From: Flavobacterium sp. Leaf82
GTDB taxonomy: Bacteria > Bacteroidota > Bacteroidia > Flavobacteriales > Flavobacteriaceae
DNA length: 64,000 bases
Assembly: GCF_001422725.1 (NCBI RefSeq)
Contig: NZ_LMMA01000032.1
Span: forward strand, 248,001-312,000
Reading direction: 5' to 3'
Shown here: piece after piece, positions 48,038 through 56,477 of the stretch
Layout: every line of letters starts with the position of its first letter
Numbering within the stretch: position 1 is the stretch's first letter
Position numbers and translations under genes: made by a program
Notes under the pieces: generated by a model
The model's input: only the letters and a program-made list of their open reading frames with translations
The model's database searches: none
Told to the model about the DNA's origin: nothing

Positions 48038-49552
48038 ATGAGAGAAATCCATTACATAAGTACCGAAACCTTAAATTTAGAAGCTTTACAAGAAATTATA
48101 GTAAATCAAAAAACACTTGAATTATCAGAAGAAGCTAAAGTAAATGTTCAGAAATGCCGTGATTATTTAGATAAAAAAATGGCTTCACATTCTGAACCTA
48201 TTTATGGTATCAATACAGGATTTGGATCGCTTTGTAATGTGAAAATATCGAATGAAAATTTATCGCAACTTCAGGAAAATCTGGTAAAGTCGCATGCATG
48301 CGGAACCGGAGAAGAAGTTCCTGCTGAAATTGTAAAATTGATGTTGTTGCTTAAAATTCAATCTTTAAGTTACGGACATTCAGGAATTCAGTTGCAAACC
48401 GTAAACCGTTTGGTTGATTTTTATAACAATGATGTATTACCTATAATATATACACAAGGATCACTTGGAGCTTCTGGAGATTTGGCGCCATTGGCACATT
48501 TATCGTTGCCATTATTAGGAGAAGGTGAAGTTTTGTTTGAAGGTAAAAAAGTAGCTTCGGGCGAAGTATTGAAACATTTTGGCTGGGAACCAATTGTTTT
48601 ACAATCAAAAGAAGGTTTGGCATTACTAAACGGAACTCAATTTATGAGTGCCTACGGAGCTCATATTTTAATAAAAGCGTATAAATATTCGTATCTGGCT
48701 GATTTAATTGGGACAATTTCGCTTGAAGGATTTGACGGAAGAAGCGAACCTTTTAACGAATTGATTCATTATATACGTCCGCATAAAGGACAAATTATTA
48801 CGGCACAACGTATTAATGAGTTCCTTGAAGGAAGCGAAATTATTGCCCAAGAGAAAAAACATGTACAAGATCCGTATTCTTTCCGTTGTATGCCACAAGT
48901 TCATGGCGCTTCAAAAGATGCGATAGATTATGTTCGAAAAGTATTTAAAACCGAGATTAATTCGGTAACCGATAATCCAAATATATTCATAGACGCAGAT
49001 CAGATTATCTCCGGAGGAAATTTTCACGGACAACCTTTGGCTTTAGCCTTAGATTTTATGGCGATTGCGTTGGCTGAACTAGGAAGTATTTCTGAAAGAA
49101 GAACGTATCAGTTGATTTCTGGATTGCGTAACCTTCCGGCATTTTTAGTAGACAATCCGGGATTAAATTCAGGATTTATGATTCCGCAATATACGGCTGC
49201 AAGTATTGCAAGTCAAAACAAGCAATTGGCAACTCCGTCAAGCGTAGACAGTATTGTGTCGAGCAATGGGCAGGAAGATCACGTAAGTATGGGAGCAAAC
49301 GGAGCTACAAAAGCGTTACGTGTTTTAGATAATTTAGAGCGTATTTTAGCGATCGAATTGATGAATGCTTCTCAAGCAATTGCGTATAGAGAACCACTGA
49401 AATCAAGCGATTTTATCGAGATGTTTTTGAGCAGTTACAGAGAGGTTGTTCCGCTTGTAAAAGAGGATAGAATCTTACATTATGATATTGAGAAAACCGT
49501 TGAATTCCTTGACAGTTTCCAAATTGAAAACGATTTGTTAACAATGGCTTAA
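48038..49552 (+). CDS. hutH: Histidine ammonia-lyase
   Basis: A 504-residue lyase that converts histidine to urocanate and ammonia. The MIO prosthetic group should form from Ala145-Ser146-Gly147 in GSLGASGDLAPLAH. YGINTGFGSL, NGTQFM, SVTDNPNIF and QEDHVSMG are conserved active-site blocks. The other hut genes (U, I, F or G) are not adjacent; a HutD homologue lies 10 kb away. Related aromatic amino acid lyases in Bacteroidota can act in pigment synthesis, but this sequence looks like a standard HutH. Confidence 0.88.
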   Translation: MREIHYISTETLNLEALQEIIVNQKTLELSEEAKVNVQKCRDYLDKKMASHSEPIYGINTGFGSLCNVKISNENLSQLQENLVKSHACGTGEEVPAEIVKLMLLLKIQSLSYGHSGIQLQTVNRLVDFYNNDVLPIIYTQGSLGASGDLAPLAHLSLPLLGEGEVLFEGKKVASGEVLKHFGWEPIVLQSKEGLALLNGTQFMSAYGAHILIKAYKYSYLADLIGTISLEGFDGRSEPFNELIHYIRPHKGQIITAQRINEFLEGSEIIAQEKKHVQDPYSFRCMPQVHGASKDAIDYVRKVFKTEINSVTDNPNIFIDADQIISGGNFHGQPLALALDFMAIALAELGSISERRTYQLISGLRNLPAFLVDNPGLNSGFMIPQYTAASIASQNKQLATPSSVDSIVSSNGQEDHVSMGANGATKALRVLDNLERILAIELMNASQAIAYREPLKSSDFIEMFLSSYREVVPLVKEDRILHYDIEKTVEFLDSFQIENDLLTMA

Positions 49553-49573
49553 CATTGCAAAATATTAATGAAG

Positions 49574-49581
49574 TAATTTTG
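49574..49581 (+). promoter_or_regulatory. -7 element TAATTTTG of the DUF47-pit pair
   Basis: A perfect TAnnTTTG box lies 20 bases before the ATG at 49601, in the short gap after hutH. It suggests the phosphate genes are transcribed on their own. Confidence 0.5.
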
Positions 49582-49600
49582 CACTATCAAAAATATAAAA

Positions 49601-50245
49601 ATGTCAATAAACAGTATTTTCCAATTTTTAGTGCCGAAAGACAAGAAATTCTTTCCACTTTTTGAAGAAGCTTCAAGCAATTTAATTGAATTAGCTTCTA
49701 ATTTACACGAAGCTGTAAATCTTCCATTAAAAGAAAGAGAAGTTCTTTTTCAAAAAATTGATGAGTTAGAGCAAAGAGGAGAAGACATTACACGTCAAAC
49801 CAATCTGGAATTAAGTAGAAACTTTATTACTCCGTTTGACAGAGAAGATATTCACACATTGATTACTTCTATTGACAACGTTGCAGATTATTTGCACGGA
49901 GCAGCAAGCAGAATGAGATTGTATCAGGTTGATAAGATTACAAAATCAATCAGAAAAATGACAGAAATCAATCTTGAAGCTTGTCAAAACATTGATAGTG
50001 CAGTAAAAGAATTGAGAAATTTAAAGAATTTCAAAGTCATAAAAGATGCTTGTGCCAGAATTAATAAACTGGAAAACAAGTCAGATAACGTTTATAACAA
50101 AGCAGTTTTTGAAATTTTTGAAAACGAAACAGATGCTAAAAATATTATTAAATATAAAGAAGTATTGTCTGTTTTAGAATCAGCAACAGATAAATGTAAG
50201 AGTGTTGCAAACATACTGGAATCTATTTCTGTAAAACATTCTTAA
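49601..50245 (+). CDS. DUF47/PhoU-like phosphate transport regulator
   Basis: A 214-residue all-helical cytoplasmic protein of the DUF47 family, related to PhoU. It has repeated acidic helices with EDITRQTNLELSRNFITPFDREDIH and DNVADYLHGAASRM, which in relatives bind metal ions. Members are encoded next to Pit-type transporters and are thought to control phosphate uptake. Here the pit gene follows after 32 bases. The length is normal. Confidence 0.86.
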   Translation: MSINSIFQFLVPKDKKFFPLFEEASSNLIELASNLHEAVNLPLKEREVLFQKIDELEQRGEDITRQTNLELSRNFITPFDREDIHTLITSIDNVADYLHGAASRMRLYQVDKITKSIRKMTEINLEACQNIDSAVKELRNLKNFKVIKDACARINKLENKSDNVYNKAVFEIFENETDAKNIIKYKEVLSVLESATDKCKSVANILESISVKHS

Positions 50246-50277
50246 ATTCAATTTATTTCATTCTGAAGTTATAATTT

Positions 50278-51621
50278 ATGACGCTACTTATAATTATTAT
50301 AGTATTAGCCTTAATTTTTGATTACATCAACGGTTTTCATGATGCGGCAAATGCTATTGCAACAGTTGTTGCCACTAAGGTTCTAACGCCTTTTCAGGCA
50401 GTTCTTTGGGCAGCATTTTTTAACTTTTTGGCATATTGGGTTTTCGGATTTGGTGTTGCAGATACTGTTGCAAAAACAGCGCACACAATGGAGATTAACC
50501 TGGTTGTTATTCTTGCTGGTGTTATTGCAGCAATTTGTTGGAATTTATTGACTTGGTGGTTAGGGATTCCTTCAAGTTCATCACATACTTTGATTGGTGG
50601 TTTTGCGGGAGCAGCAGTTGCTCATGCGATCGCCGTACATGGTTTTTCAGGTTATGTAGATGCAGACGGAACTACACATTACTGGTATCAAATCGTAAGT
50701 TGGTACAAAGCCGGAAAAGATGGCGGAATGCCTTCTGGGGTTCTTATTATCATTGCCTTTATTGTTTTAGCACCTTTATTAGGGGCTTTAGCATCGTATT
50801 TAATTTCGATCTGGTTACTAAATGCTTCTCGCAAAGTTATTGGTCCTAAAATATTTACAGTAGTTTTAATGATTGCTACCGTTTGGTTTGTGAGTACTTT
50901 AATGGTACCTTATGAAGAGATTCTTAAGCATGGTAAACCTCGTTTTGATTCTCATTTTTGGAGTGTAGCTTTTGATCCGCATAACATCAAATGGTTTTTA
51001 GTTGCTTTTATTATCTTAACGGTAAGTGCATTTTGTTTGATATTTAGTAGTTTAAATCTACATCAGGCAGATGCTGCGTTGAAAAAAATGCAATTACTTT
51101 CTTCTGCTGCTTTTAGTTTAGGACACGGAGGAAACGATTCTCAAAAAGTAATGGGTATTATTGCTGCTGCTGTAGCAGTTTATATCAATACAAATCCGGG
51201 TGTACATATGGATTCCTGGTTAGATGTTGTATTGCCAAATGATGATTTAGGAATAAAAGGAGTAATGCCGGGATGGATTCCGTTAGCGTGTTATTCTGCA
51301 ATTGCTGCAGGAACTTTAAGTGGAGGTTGGAAAATTGTGAAAACAATGGGTTCTAAAATCACAAAAGTAACTTCGTTTGAAGGTGTTGCTGCTGAAACTG
51401 CTGGAGCTTTAACGCTTTATTTTACTGAGCATTTAAAAATTCCGGTAAGTACAACACACACAATTACAGGTTCTATCATTGGTGTTGGATTAACAAAACG
51501 TGTTTCTGCTGTTCGTTGGGGAGTTACCGTAAGCTTAATTTGGGCTTGGATCTTAACGATTCCTATCTCAGCTATATTAGCAGGTTTGGTATACTATATT
51601 TTAAGTATATTCATAGGATAA
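50278..51621 (+). CDS. pit: Low-affinity inorganic phosphate transporter (Pit family)
   Basis: A 447-residue membrane protein with about 10-11 helices that takes up metal-phosphate with protons or sodium. The duplicated family signature is clear: FDYINGFHDAANAIATVVATK at the N-terminus and SLGHGGNDSQKVMGI in the second half, with GIPSSSSHTLIGG and IPVSTTHTITGS as the matching inner repeats. It is cotranscribed with the DUF47 gene and followed by a terminator. The loop between the halves is somewhat extended. Confidence 0.92.
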   Translation: MTLLIIIIVLALIFDYINGFHDAANAIATVVATKVLTPFQAVLWAAFFNFLAYWVFGFGVADTVAKTAHTMEINLVVILAGVIAAICWNLLTWWLGIPSSSSHTLIGGFAGAAVAHAIAVHGFSGYVDADGTTHYWYQIVSWYKAGKDGGMPSGVLIIIAFIVLAPLLGALASYLISIWLLNASRKVIGPKIFTVVLMIATVWFVSTLMVPYEEILKHGKPRFDSHFWSVAFDPHNIKWFLVAFIILTVSAFCLIFSSLNLHQADAALKKMQLLSSAAFSLGHGGNDSQKVMGIIAAAVAVYINTNPGVHMDSWLDVVLPNDDLGIKGVMPGWIPLACYSAIAAGTLSGGWKIVKTMGSKITKVTSFEGVAAETAGALTLYFTEHLKIPVSTTHTITGSIIGVGLTKRVSAVRWGVTVSLIWAWILTIPISAILAGLVYYILSIFIG

Positions 51622-51673
51622 TAAAAAGTTTTTTGTAAATGTGAGATCTCAAAATCATATTTTAAAACAGATA

Positions 51674-51710
51674 AAAAAAGCTGGTTTCTTTATTGAAACT
51701 GGCTTTTTTG
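51674..51710 (+). terminator. Rho-independent terminator of pit
   Basis: Arms 51674-51688 and 51695-51709 form a 15-bp stem with two G-U pairs and a T run. A closely related stem ends the gene at 52042-53403. Confidence 0.85.
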
Positions 51711-51806
51711 TTTGATATCATAGGTTGTTTTGAAATTATAATGTGTTTATATTTACTCCATAATATACCATCAATTCTAAAACCTGTGGAAAGAGAAAAA
51801 AAAATA

Positions 51807-51957
51807 CCACGGAGAACGCAAAGTTTTTAAATATACGAAGTTTAGTAAAAAACACAAAGTTCGCAAAGCTTTGTGTGCTTAAATTGTGTAAACACAACTT
51901 AAATCTTAGTGAACTCTGCGAATCCCGATAGCTATCGGGATTGCGTTCTCTGCGGTA
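51807..51957. repeat. Palindromic CGCAAAG repeat with an embedded TCCCGATAGCTATCGGGA
   Basis: The end sequences ACCACGGAGAACGCAAAG and TTGCGTTCTCTGCGGT are complementary with two mismatches; inside lie AAACACAAAGTTCGCAAAGC-type words and a perfect 18-bp palindrome TCCCGATAGCTATCGGGA. It shares words with the nested element at 28685-28955 and fills much of the 420-base gap before the SUKH gene. Confidence 0.75.
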
Positions 51958-52041
51958 AAAAATAATTACGGCGTATATTTTTTTTACTTCCCTACAGCAT
52001 TTAGAATTGATCCATAATAGAGGAAGACAAAAAGATTGTAA

Positions 52042-53403
52042 ATGGATAAATTGAACCAGATAGATAGAATTAAAAGTAAGCTGCTGATCGCGAAAAATAC
52101 TGATAAAGATTTAAAAGTATTTGGTGCAGCAAGTCATAAATATATTTTAGGAAAAACGATTAGTAACGATGATGTTCTAAGTTTTGAAAAGGACTTTAAT
52201 TTAGTGCTTCCGGAGGATTATAAAGCATTTTTACTTCGTATTGGTAATGGAGGAATTTCGTATGAGAATTCTGCCGCTGGACCAGGTTACGGAATTTATC
52301 CTTTTGGAGAAAATGTAAATGAATTTCTATATGAAAATGCAAAGCAATATTTAAAAGAAGATTCTAAGATATATCCAAAGATGTCGGATGAATTTTGGCA
52401 TATTCTAAACAAAAATATAGAAGAAAATGACGATCTGGCTGACGAAGATTATGAACTCGAATTAGGTAAAATATTTTCGGGATTATTGCCTATCGGAAGT
52501 CAGGGATGTAGTTATTATCATGCACTGGTTTTAAATGGCGAATTTAAAGGAAGAGTTGTTAATGTAGATAGTGACAGGCAAAAACCGTATTTTGCTTTCG
52601 AGTCAGATTTTTTGCATTGGTACGAAAGATGGCTTGACGAAATTATACCTGAAAATGAAATGGCAAAGCAACCTGATTTATTTAAATATACATTAGGTGG
52701 TATTACAAGTTATATTCTTGAAGTGTATTTTTCTACGGATGATTATGAAACTAAAATGGAATGCTTGTCTGGTATTTTGAAAAAGCAAAATCCCGATTCA
52801 GAAACTATTGATGTCTTAGAAAAAGAATACAAATTAAGTTCTGGCGAAATTCAAAAAAAGCTGCTTCAACTACTTACTAAGTTTGATTTTGAACGAGCGT
52901 ATCCTTATTTAGTTGATTTTTCAGAGGTGAATTTGTTGGCTGTTTTTCAATTTGTGTTTTGGTATGCAAAAGATAAAAGTTTTAGGTTTCTGGATATTAT
53001 AAAATCAAAAGGGGACAATATTAATGACGAAGAAACTTTTGATTTTTGTACTTATTTATTAAAAGAAATGAATTTTGACTACGGTTCTATTATTGTTCCG
53101 TTTACGACTAATCAAAGTGAAAGCATAAGAGTTAGTGCTTATTATTCGTTAGGCGAGTTGCAAAACAAAAGTGATTATATTGATGCTTTTATTGCGGGTC
53201 TTAATGATGGTTCAAATAGGGTTATTCATATTACTTTACAGGCATTAGAAGGAATAAAAGATAAAAAGCTTTTAAAGTATTACAAAGCCATCGCTGAAAA
53301 ATTCCCTGTAGAGCAAGATTATATTTTAGTGAATCTTAATCATAGACTAAAGTCATTTGGTTTAAATAATAAAACAATAAAGAAAATTAAAACAGATTCT
53401 TAA
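52042..53403 (+). CDS. SMI1/KNR4 (SUKH) domain protein with C-terminal HEAT-like repeats
   Basis: A 453-residue cytoplasmic protein. Residues about 40-205 form a SUKH fold (DVLSFEKDFNLVLPEDYKAFLLRIGNGG, YGIYPFGE, LLPIGSQGCSYYHALVLNG, FLHWYERWLDEI), the commonest immunity-protein fold against polymorphic toxins. The rest is helical, with HEAT-like repeats (SIRVSAYYSLGELQNKSDYIDAFIAGL, then NRVIHITLQALEGIKDKKLL). No toxin gene is adjacent, so it may be an orphan immunity protein or have another binding role. It is transcribed alone with its own terminator. Confidence 0.78.
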   Translation: MDKLNQIDRIKSKLLIAKNTDKDLKVFGAASHKYILGKTISNDDVLSFEKDFNLVLPEDYKAFLLRIGNGGISYENSAAGPGYGIYPFGENVNEFLYENAKQYLKEDSKIYPKMSDEFWHILNKNIEENDDLADEDYELELGKIFSGLLPIGSQGCSYYHALVLNGEFKGRVVNVDSDRQKPYFAFESDFLHWYERWLDEIIPENEMAKQPDLFKYTLGGITSYILEVYFSTDDYETKMECLSGILKKQNPDSETIDVLEKEYKLSSGEIQKKLLQLLTKFDFERAYPYLVDFSEVNLLAVFQFVFWYAKDKSFRFLDIIKSKGDNINDEETFDFCTYLLKEMNFDYGSIIVPFTTNQSESIRVSAYYSLGELQNKSDYIDAFIAGLNDGSNRVIHITLQALEGIKDKKLLKYYKAIAEKFPVEQDYILVNLNHRLKSFGLNNKTIKKIKTDS

Positions 53404-53430
53404 AGCAAGAATGTTTTGGTTTTTAGAAAT

Positions 53431-53469
53431 AAAAAAGCTGGTCCTATATTTAGAAACCAGCTTTTTTTT
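53431..53469. terminator. Terminator between the SUKH gene and the serine hydrolase gene
   Basis: AAAAAAGCTGGT (53431-53442) and ACCAGCTTTTTT (53456-53467) form a perfect 12-bp stem with A and T runs on both sides, between convergent genes. Confidence 0.9.
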
Positions 53470-53488
53470 ATCATTTAAAATTTTCTGT

Positions 53489-54805
53489 TTATTGTTTATT
53501 AAATGTAAATTCTTTTCCGCCCTGTTTTAGGATCATTTCTTTTTTATCAGGATTAAATTCTAAAATAATTCCTGCAGCATCAAATTTAAAAATGTTGGTG
53601 GCAGTTGCCTCAAGAGGAAAAGAAGGTTGTCCTGTTGCTTGCGCGACTAATATGTTGTCTTTTTTGGAAATATCTATTTTTAACGGAATTTGCGTACTGC
53701 CATAACTCCCCAAATAAGGATCAAGTGTTTCTGTAGTGACAGTAATACTCGTAAAAACCGGCATTGTATAAGGTTTGTTAAAATACGAACTCAAAGCGCA
53801 TAATAAGATATTGTTGTTGTCGTAACCCATTGCTCCGTTTGAAGTTATGGCTAATGCCAGTTTTTCTTCCGGATAATAATCTACAACAGATCTAAATCCA
53901 TCAATTGCCCCATTATGACCGTAACCTTTTCTTTCGAAGTACGGAAGCTCCATAATTACCATTCCGTATTTGTCTTTTATAGTTTTCATCTCATTTAAAT
54001 GTTCAATAGAAACAATTTTTCCGGCAAAAAGACCTTCGATGAATAGGTTTAAATCTGTTGGATTAGATACAATTGCTCCGGCTCCAAGCGGAATCGACAT
54101 ATCGGTCTCAGTTTCTTTTTCCCATTTTCCTGACAAAGTATAAGAATAAGCTTCGTTGTTTTCTAAATTTATTTTTCCTCCTAAATAAGTATTTTTTAAT
54201 TTTAAAGGTTTGATAATTTTTAAATTTAGGATTTCGCCATACGATTTCTTGTAAATGTCTTCCAGAATATAGGATAATAAAATATAGTTCGAATTACTGT
54301 ATTTTCCTTTTGTATTGGGTTCAAAAACGACATCTCCGGCAGCTATACGTTCTGTCATTTTAGCTCTGGATTGAGGTTGAGTATTCCATTTTAGATAATC
54401 TGGGTTATTGGTAAAATCATAAATACCGCTTCGGTGGTTTAATAAATTAGAAATCGTAATGGTTTTTGCATTTTTTATAGTCGGAAAATAGTTGTCGATA
54501 GTTTGGTTTAAATCTATTTTTTTCTCTTCGACAGCTTTAAAAATAAGAGATGCAGTAAAAGTTTTTGAGATAGAACCAATTCGGTATTTTGAATTTATAC
54601 TGGATTTTTTCGAACTTGCAATATCATCAAACCCAATTGATTTGGTATATATTGTTTTTCCGTTTTCAGCAATGGCAATGCTTCCCATGAATTTATTATT
54701 CTTCTCCAGTAAAGCAAATAAACTGTCCAGTCTTTTGGCATTGAAAGTTTGTGAGAAAGCGCTCGTAACAATAAGAGCACATAAACAAGTAATGATTTTT
54801 TTCAT
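53489..54805 (-). CDS. Exported serine hydrolase of the class C beta-lactamase family
   Basis: A 438-residue protein with a signal peptide (MKKIITCLCALIVTSAFSQ) and the penicillin-binding fold. The active-site SxxK is in GSISKTFTASLIF, the YxN motif in YSNSNYILLSY, and a later GYGHNGAIDG stands for the third motif. A C-terminal domain of about 80 beta-rich residues follows. Such proteins include D-peptidases and esterases, and this is not evidence of antibiotic resistance. Its ATG overlaps the stop of the HAAS gene as ATGA, making it the last gene of a PadR-led operon. Confidence 0.83.
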   Translation of the reverse strand: MKKIITCLCALIVTSAFSQTFNAKRLDSLFALLEKNNKFMGSIAIAENGKTIYTKSIGFDDIASSKKSSINSKYRIGSISKTFTASLIFKAVEEKKIDLNQTIDNYFPTIKNAKTITISNLLNHRSGIYDFTNNPDYLKWNTQPQSRAKMTERIAAGDVVFEPNTKGKYSNSNYILLSYILEDIYKKSYGEILNLKIIKPLKLKNTYLGGKINLENNEAYSYTLSGKWEKETETDMSIPLGAGAIVSNPTDLNLFIEGLFAGKIVSIEHLNEMKTIKDKYGMVIMELPYFERKGYGHNGAIDGFRSVVDYYPEEKLALAITSNGAMGYDNNNILLCALSSYFNKPYTMPVFTSITVTTETLDPYLGSYGSTQIPLKIDISKKDNILVAQATGQPSFPLEATATNIFKFDAAGIILEFNPDKKEMILKQGGKEFTFNKQ

Positions 54806-55419
54806 AATAGTGTTTTTTGATTGATTGATTTTTTGAATTTTAGTAATAGGGTTATAATGAAATAGAAAAATACGATTGATAATAACATTACCGGAATAAA
54901 CCAGTTGCCCAGAACTTCATGAGTCTGACTTTTAATCTGATCTTCGGGATTTATCATTCCTAATACAAAAACAGAAAAGGAGTCTTTTTTCATGTAAAGA
55001 CCAACAAGGGACGGATTAAAAATTTTTGCGAAAATCAGAAAAACGAAGCCAAATAGAAAAAGATATAAAACAAAGAAAAAGATGTACGAAATGCCGTTTG
55101 TAAAATTTAATACCAATGCTTTGAAAACGTGAACAGGATTAAATGTTTTTGTTGCCTGTTCCAGTTTTTTATCAGCTACAAGTGGTTTTAGAACTTCTTC
55201 CGGAGAACCTAGTTTTTCTATAATGTCTAAAAGGGAATCAACTTCGTTTGCGCCATTTTTATGTTGAATCGATTCATAAATATGGCTGTTAAATTCCATA
55301 TAAATATCATCCTGATTTATTTTTGATAATGAAGCTGTAGCTTTTCTAATGCGCTTCATGTAGTCGTTGTAAATTCGTTGCGAAGCTTTCTCTTCGAATT
55401 TGATGTCTTCTATTCTCAT
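54802..55419 (-). CDS. HAAS-domain membrane protein (DUF1700-like)
   Basis: A protein of about 205 residues. The N-terminal ~90 residues form a helical, charged HAAS-type domain (MKRIRKATASLSKINQDDIYMEFNSH and LLDIIEKLGSPEEVL), followed by two or three membrane helices. HAAS proteins are typically encoded directly after a PadR regulator and are thought to sense or relay a membrane signal to it. The ATG at 55419 overlaps the padR stop (ATGA), and the frame open upstream of it lies inside padR, so that extension is rejected. Its own stop overlaps the serine hydrolase start. Confidence 0.78.
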   Translation of the reverse strand: MRIEDIKFEEKASQRIYNDYMKRIRKATASLSKINQDDIYMEFNSHIYESIQHKNGANEVDSLLDIIEKLGSPEEVLKPLVADKKLEQATKTFNPVHVFKALVLNFTNGISYIFFFVLYLFLFGFVFLIFAKIFNPSLVGLYMKKDSFSVFVLGMINPEDQIKSQTHEVLGNWFIPVMLLSIVFFYFIITLLLKFKKSINQKTLL

Positions 55420-55751
55420 TGAATGATTTTTTTGATTGATTTTTCGAGATTCTCCCAGTAAATATTCATCTGGATTAAAGTTTCGGTTCCGGCTTCTGTA
55501 AGAGAATAATATTTTCTTGGAATACCGGTTTCCTGTTCTACCCATTTAGAATCTACTAATTCCTCTGTTTTTAATCGATTCATTAAAGGATAAAGAGTTC
55601 CTTCTGCAATTTCTATTTCGGTATGTTTTCTTATTTGTTCGATAAGTTCATAACCATAATACTCATGATTTTTGAGCACGTTAAGAATAATGAAAGTCAA
55701 TGTGCCTTTCTTTACCTGCGATTTCCAGTTTGTCACAAATGTTTCGTTCAT
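55416..55751 (-). CDS. PadR family transcriptional regulator
   Basis: A 111-residue winged-helix repressor. The KKGTLTFIILNVLKNHEYYG start, EIAEGTLYPLMNRLKTEELV recognition region and PRKYYSLTEAG wing match the family, with a short C-terminal helix for dimerisation. The ATG at 55751 is chosen over a TTG at 55769. Upstream, TATAACAA occurs twice, at 55762-55769 and 55779-55786, 17 bases apart, and may be part of an autoregulatory operator. It leads a three-gene operon joined by ATGA overlaps. Confidence 0.85.
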   Translation of the reverse strand: MNETFVTNWKSQVKKGTLTFIILNVLKNHEYYGYELIEQIRKHTEIEIAEGTLYPLMNRLKTEELVDSKWVEQETGIPRKYYSLTEAGTETLIQMNIYWENLEKSIKKIIQ

Positions 55752-55860
55752 TTGGCTAATATATAACAAAATACATAGTATAACAAAGTATATAGCTAAG
55801 TTTTTTTTAATTTATAAAAATAAATTTGTTGATATTTAGGTGTTTAGCGGGTTTTAACGG

Positions 55861-56379
55861 CTATTTTTGCAGATTTTTACGATTGTGTTTTCGTTTGTAG
55901 TGCGTTTGTTTCAGGCTCTTTTTATCTTCTGAGATGATGCTTATTGTGCCGTCAATTTCCAGCATCGCAAGTTTTACATCTCCAAAAAATTCAATTCCGT
56001 GTTCGCGCATTGCTTCTTTTAATTCTTCGTGCGAAATGTCTAATTTGCTTAATGCATTGAAATCTAATTTCCCGTCGTGAATCAGGATTTCGGGTTTGTC
56101 TAATAGTAAACTATTTAGAAATTTATATTTATGCGTTAATTTTTTAATGATATAATTGACCACAAACAAAACCAAAGCGGCAACTAATCCTCCTGAAAGA
56201 CTGGTATCAGGACCAACCATAGCATTTTGAACAGAATTACTAATTAATAAAATCAGGATAATATCTGCCGTATTTAATTGTGAAAGTTCTTTTTTGCCAA
56301 AGATTCGCAATGCTATTGTCATAAAAAAATAGACAGCAACGCTTCTTAAAATAATATCTAAATAGGGTAGTAATATCAT
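55861..56379 (-). CDS. DUF421 (YetF-like) membrane protein
   Basis: A 172-residue protein with three N-terminal membrane helices (residues about 8-80) and a cytoplasmic domain. VYFFMTIALRIFGKKELSQLNTADIILILLIS, the GLVAALVLF helix and the DFNALSKLDISHEELKEAMREHGIEFFGDVKLAMLEIDG block fit the DUF421/YetF family, linked in Bacillus to spore germination but of unknown role elsewhere. The C-terminus is very basic (HYKRKHNRKN). It follows the RimK-like gene, with a terminator between. Confidence 0.82.
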   Translation of the reverse strand: MILLPYLDIILRSVAVYFFMTIALRIFGKKELSQLNTADIILILLISNSVQNAMVGPDTSLSGGLVAALVLFVVNYIIKKLTHKYKFLNSLLLDKPEILIHDGKLDFNALSKLDISHEELKEAMREHGIEFFGDVKLAMLEIDGTISIISEDKKSLKQTHYKRKHNRKNLQK

Positions 56380-56399
56380 TTTTTAGGATTTAAATTAAA

Positions 56400-56437
56400 T
56401 AAAAAAGCTTTGCCGAAGTTTAAACTTTGACAAAGCT
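56400..56437 (-). terminator. Terminator of the RimB-RimK fusion gene
   Basis: AGCTTTG (56406-56412) and CAAAGCT (56431-56437) enclose an inner palindrome AAGTTTAAACTT, and the minus-strand end runs into six T. It lies about 40 bases past the stop at 56478. Confidence 0.7.
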
Positions 56438-56477
56438 ACTAAATTAATTAGGTGTGATTAAGTTCAAATGAACTTAC

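Noticed and set aside
53489..54805. Beta-lactamase resistance gene
   Set aside because: The fold and motifs are shared by many esterases and peptidases; the operon context points to an envelope role, and resistance cannot be inferred.
55420..55545. N-terminal extension of the HAAS protein
   Set aside because: The extension is an out-of-frame translation of the padR 3' end; the ATGA overlap gives a better start at 55419.
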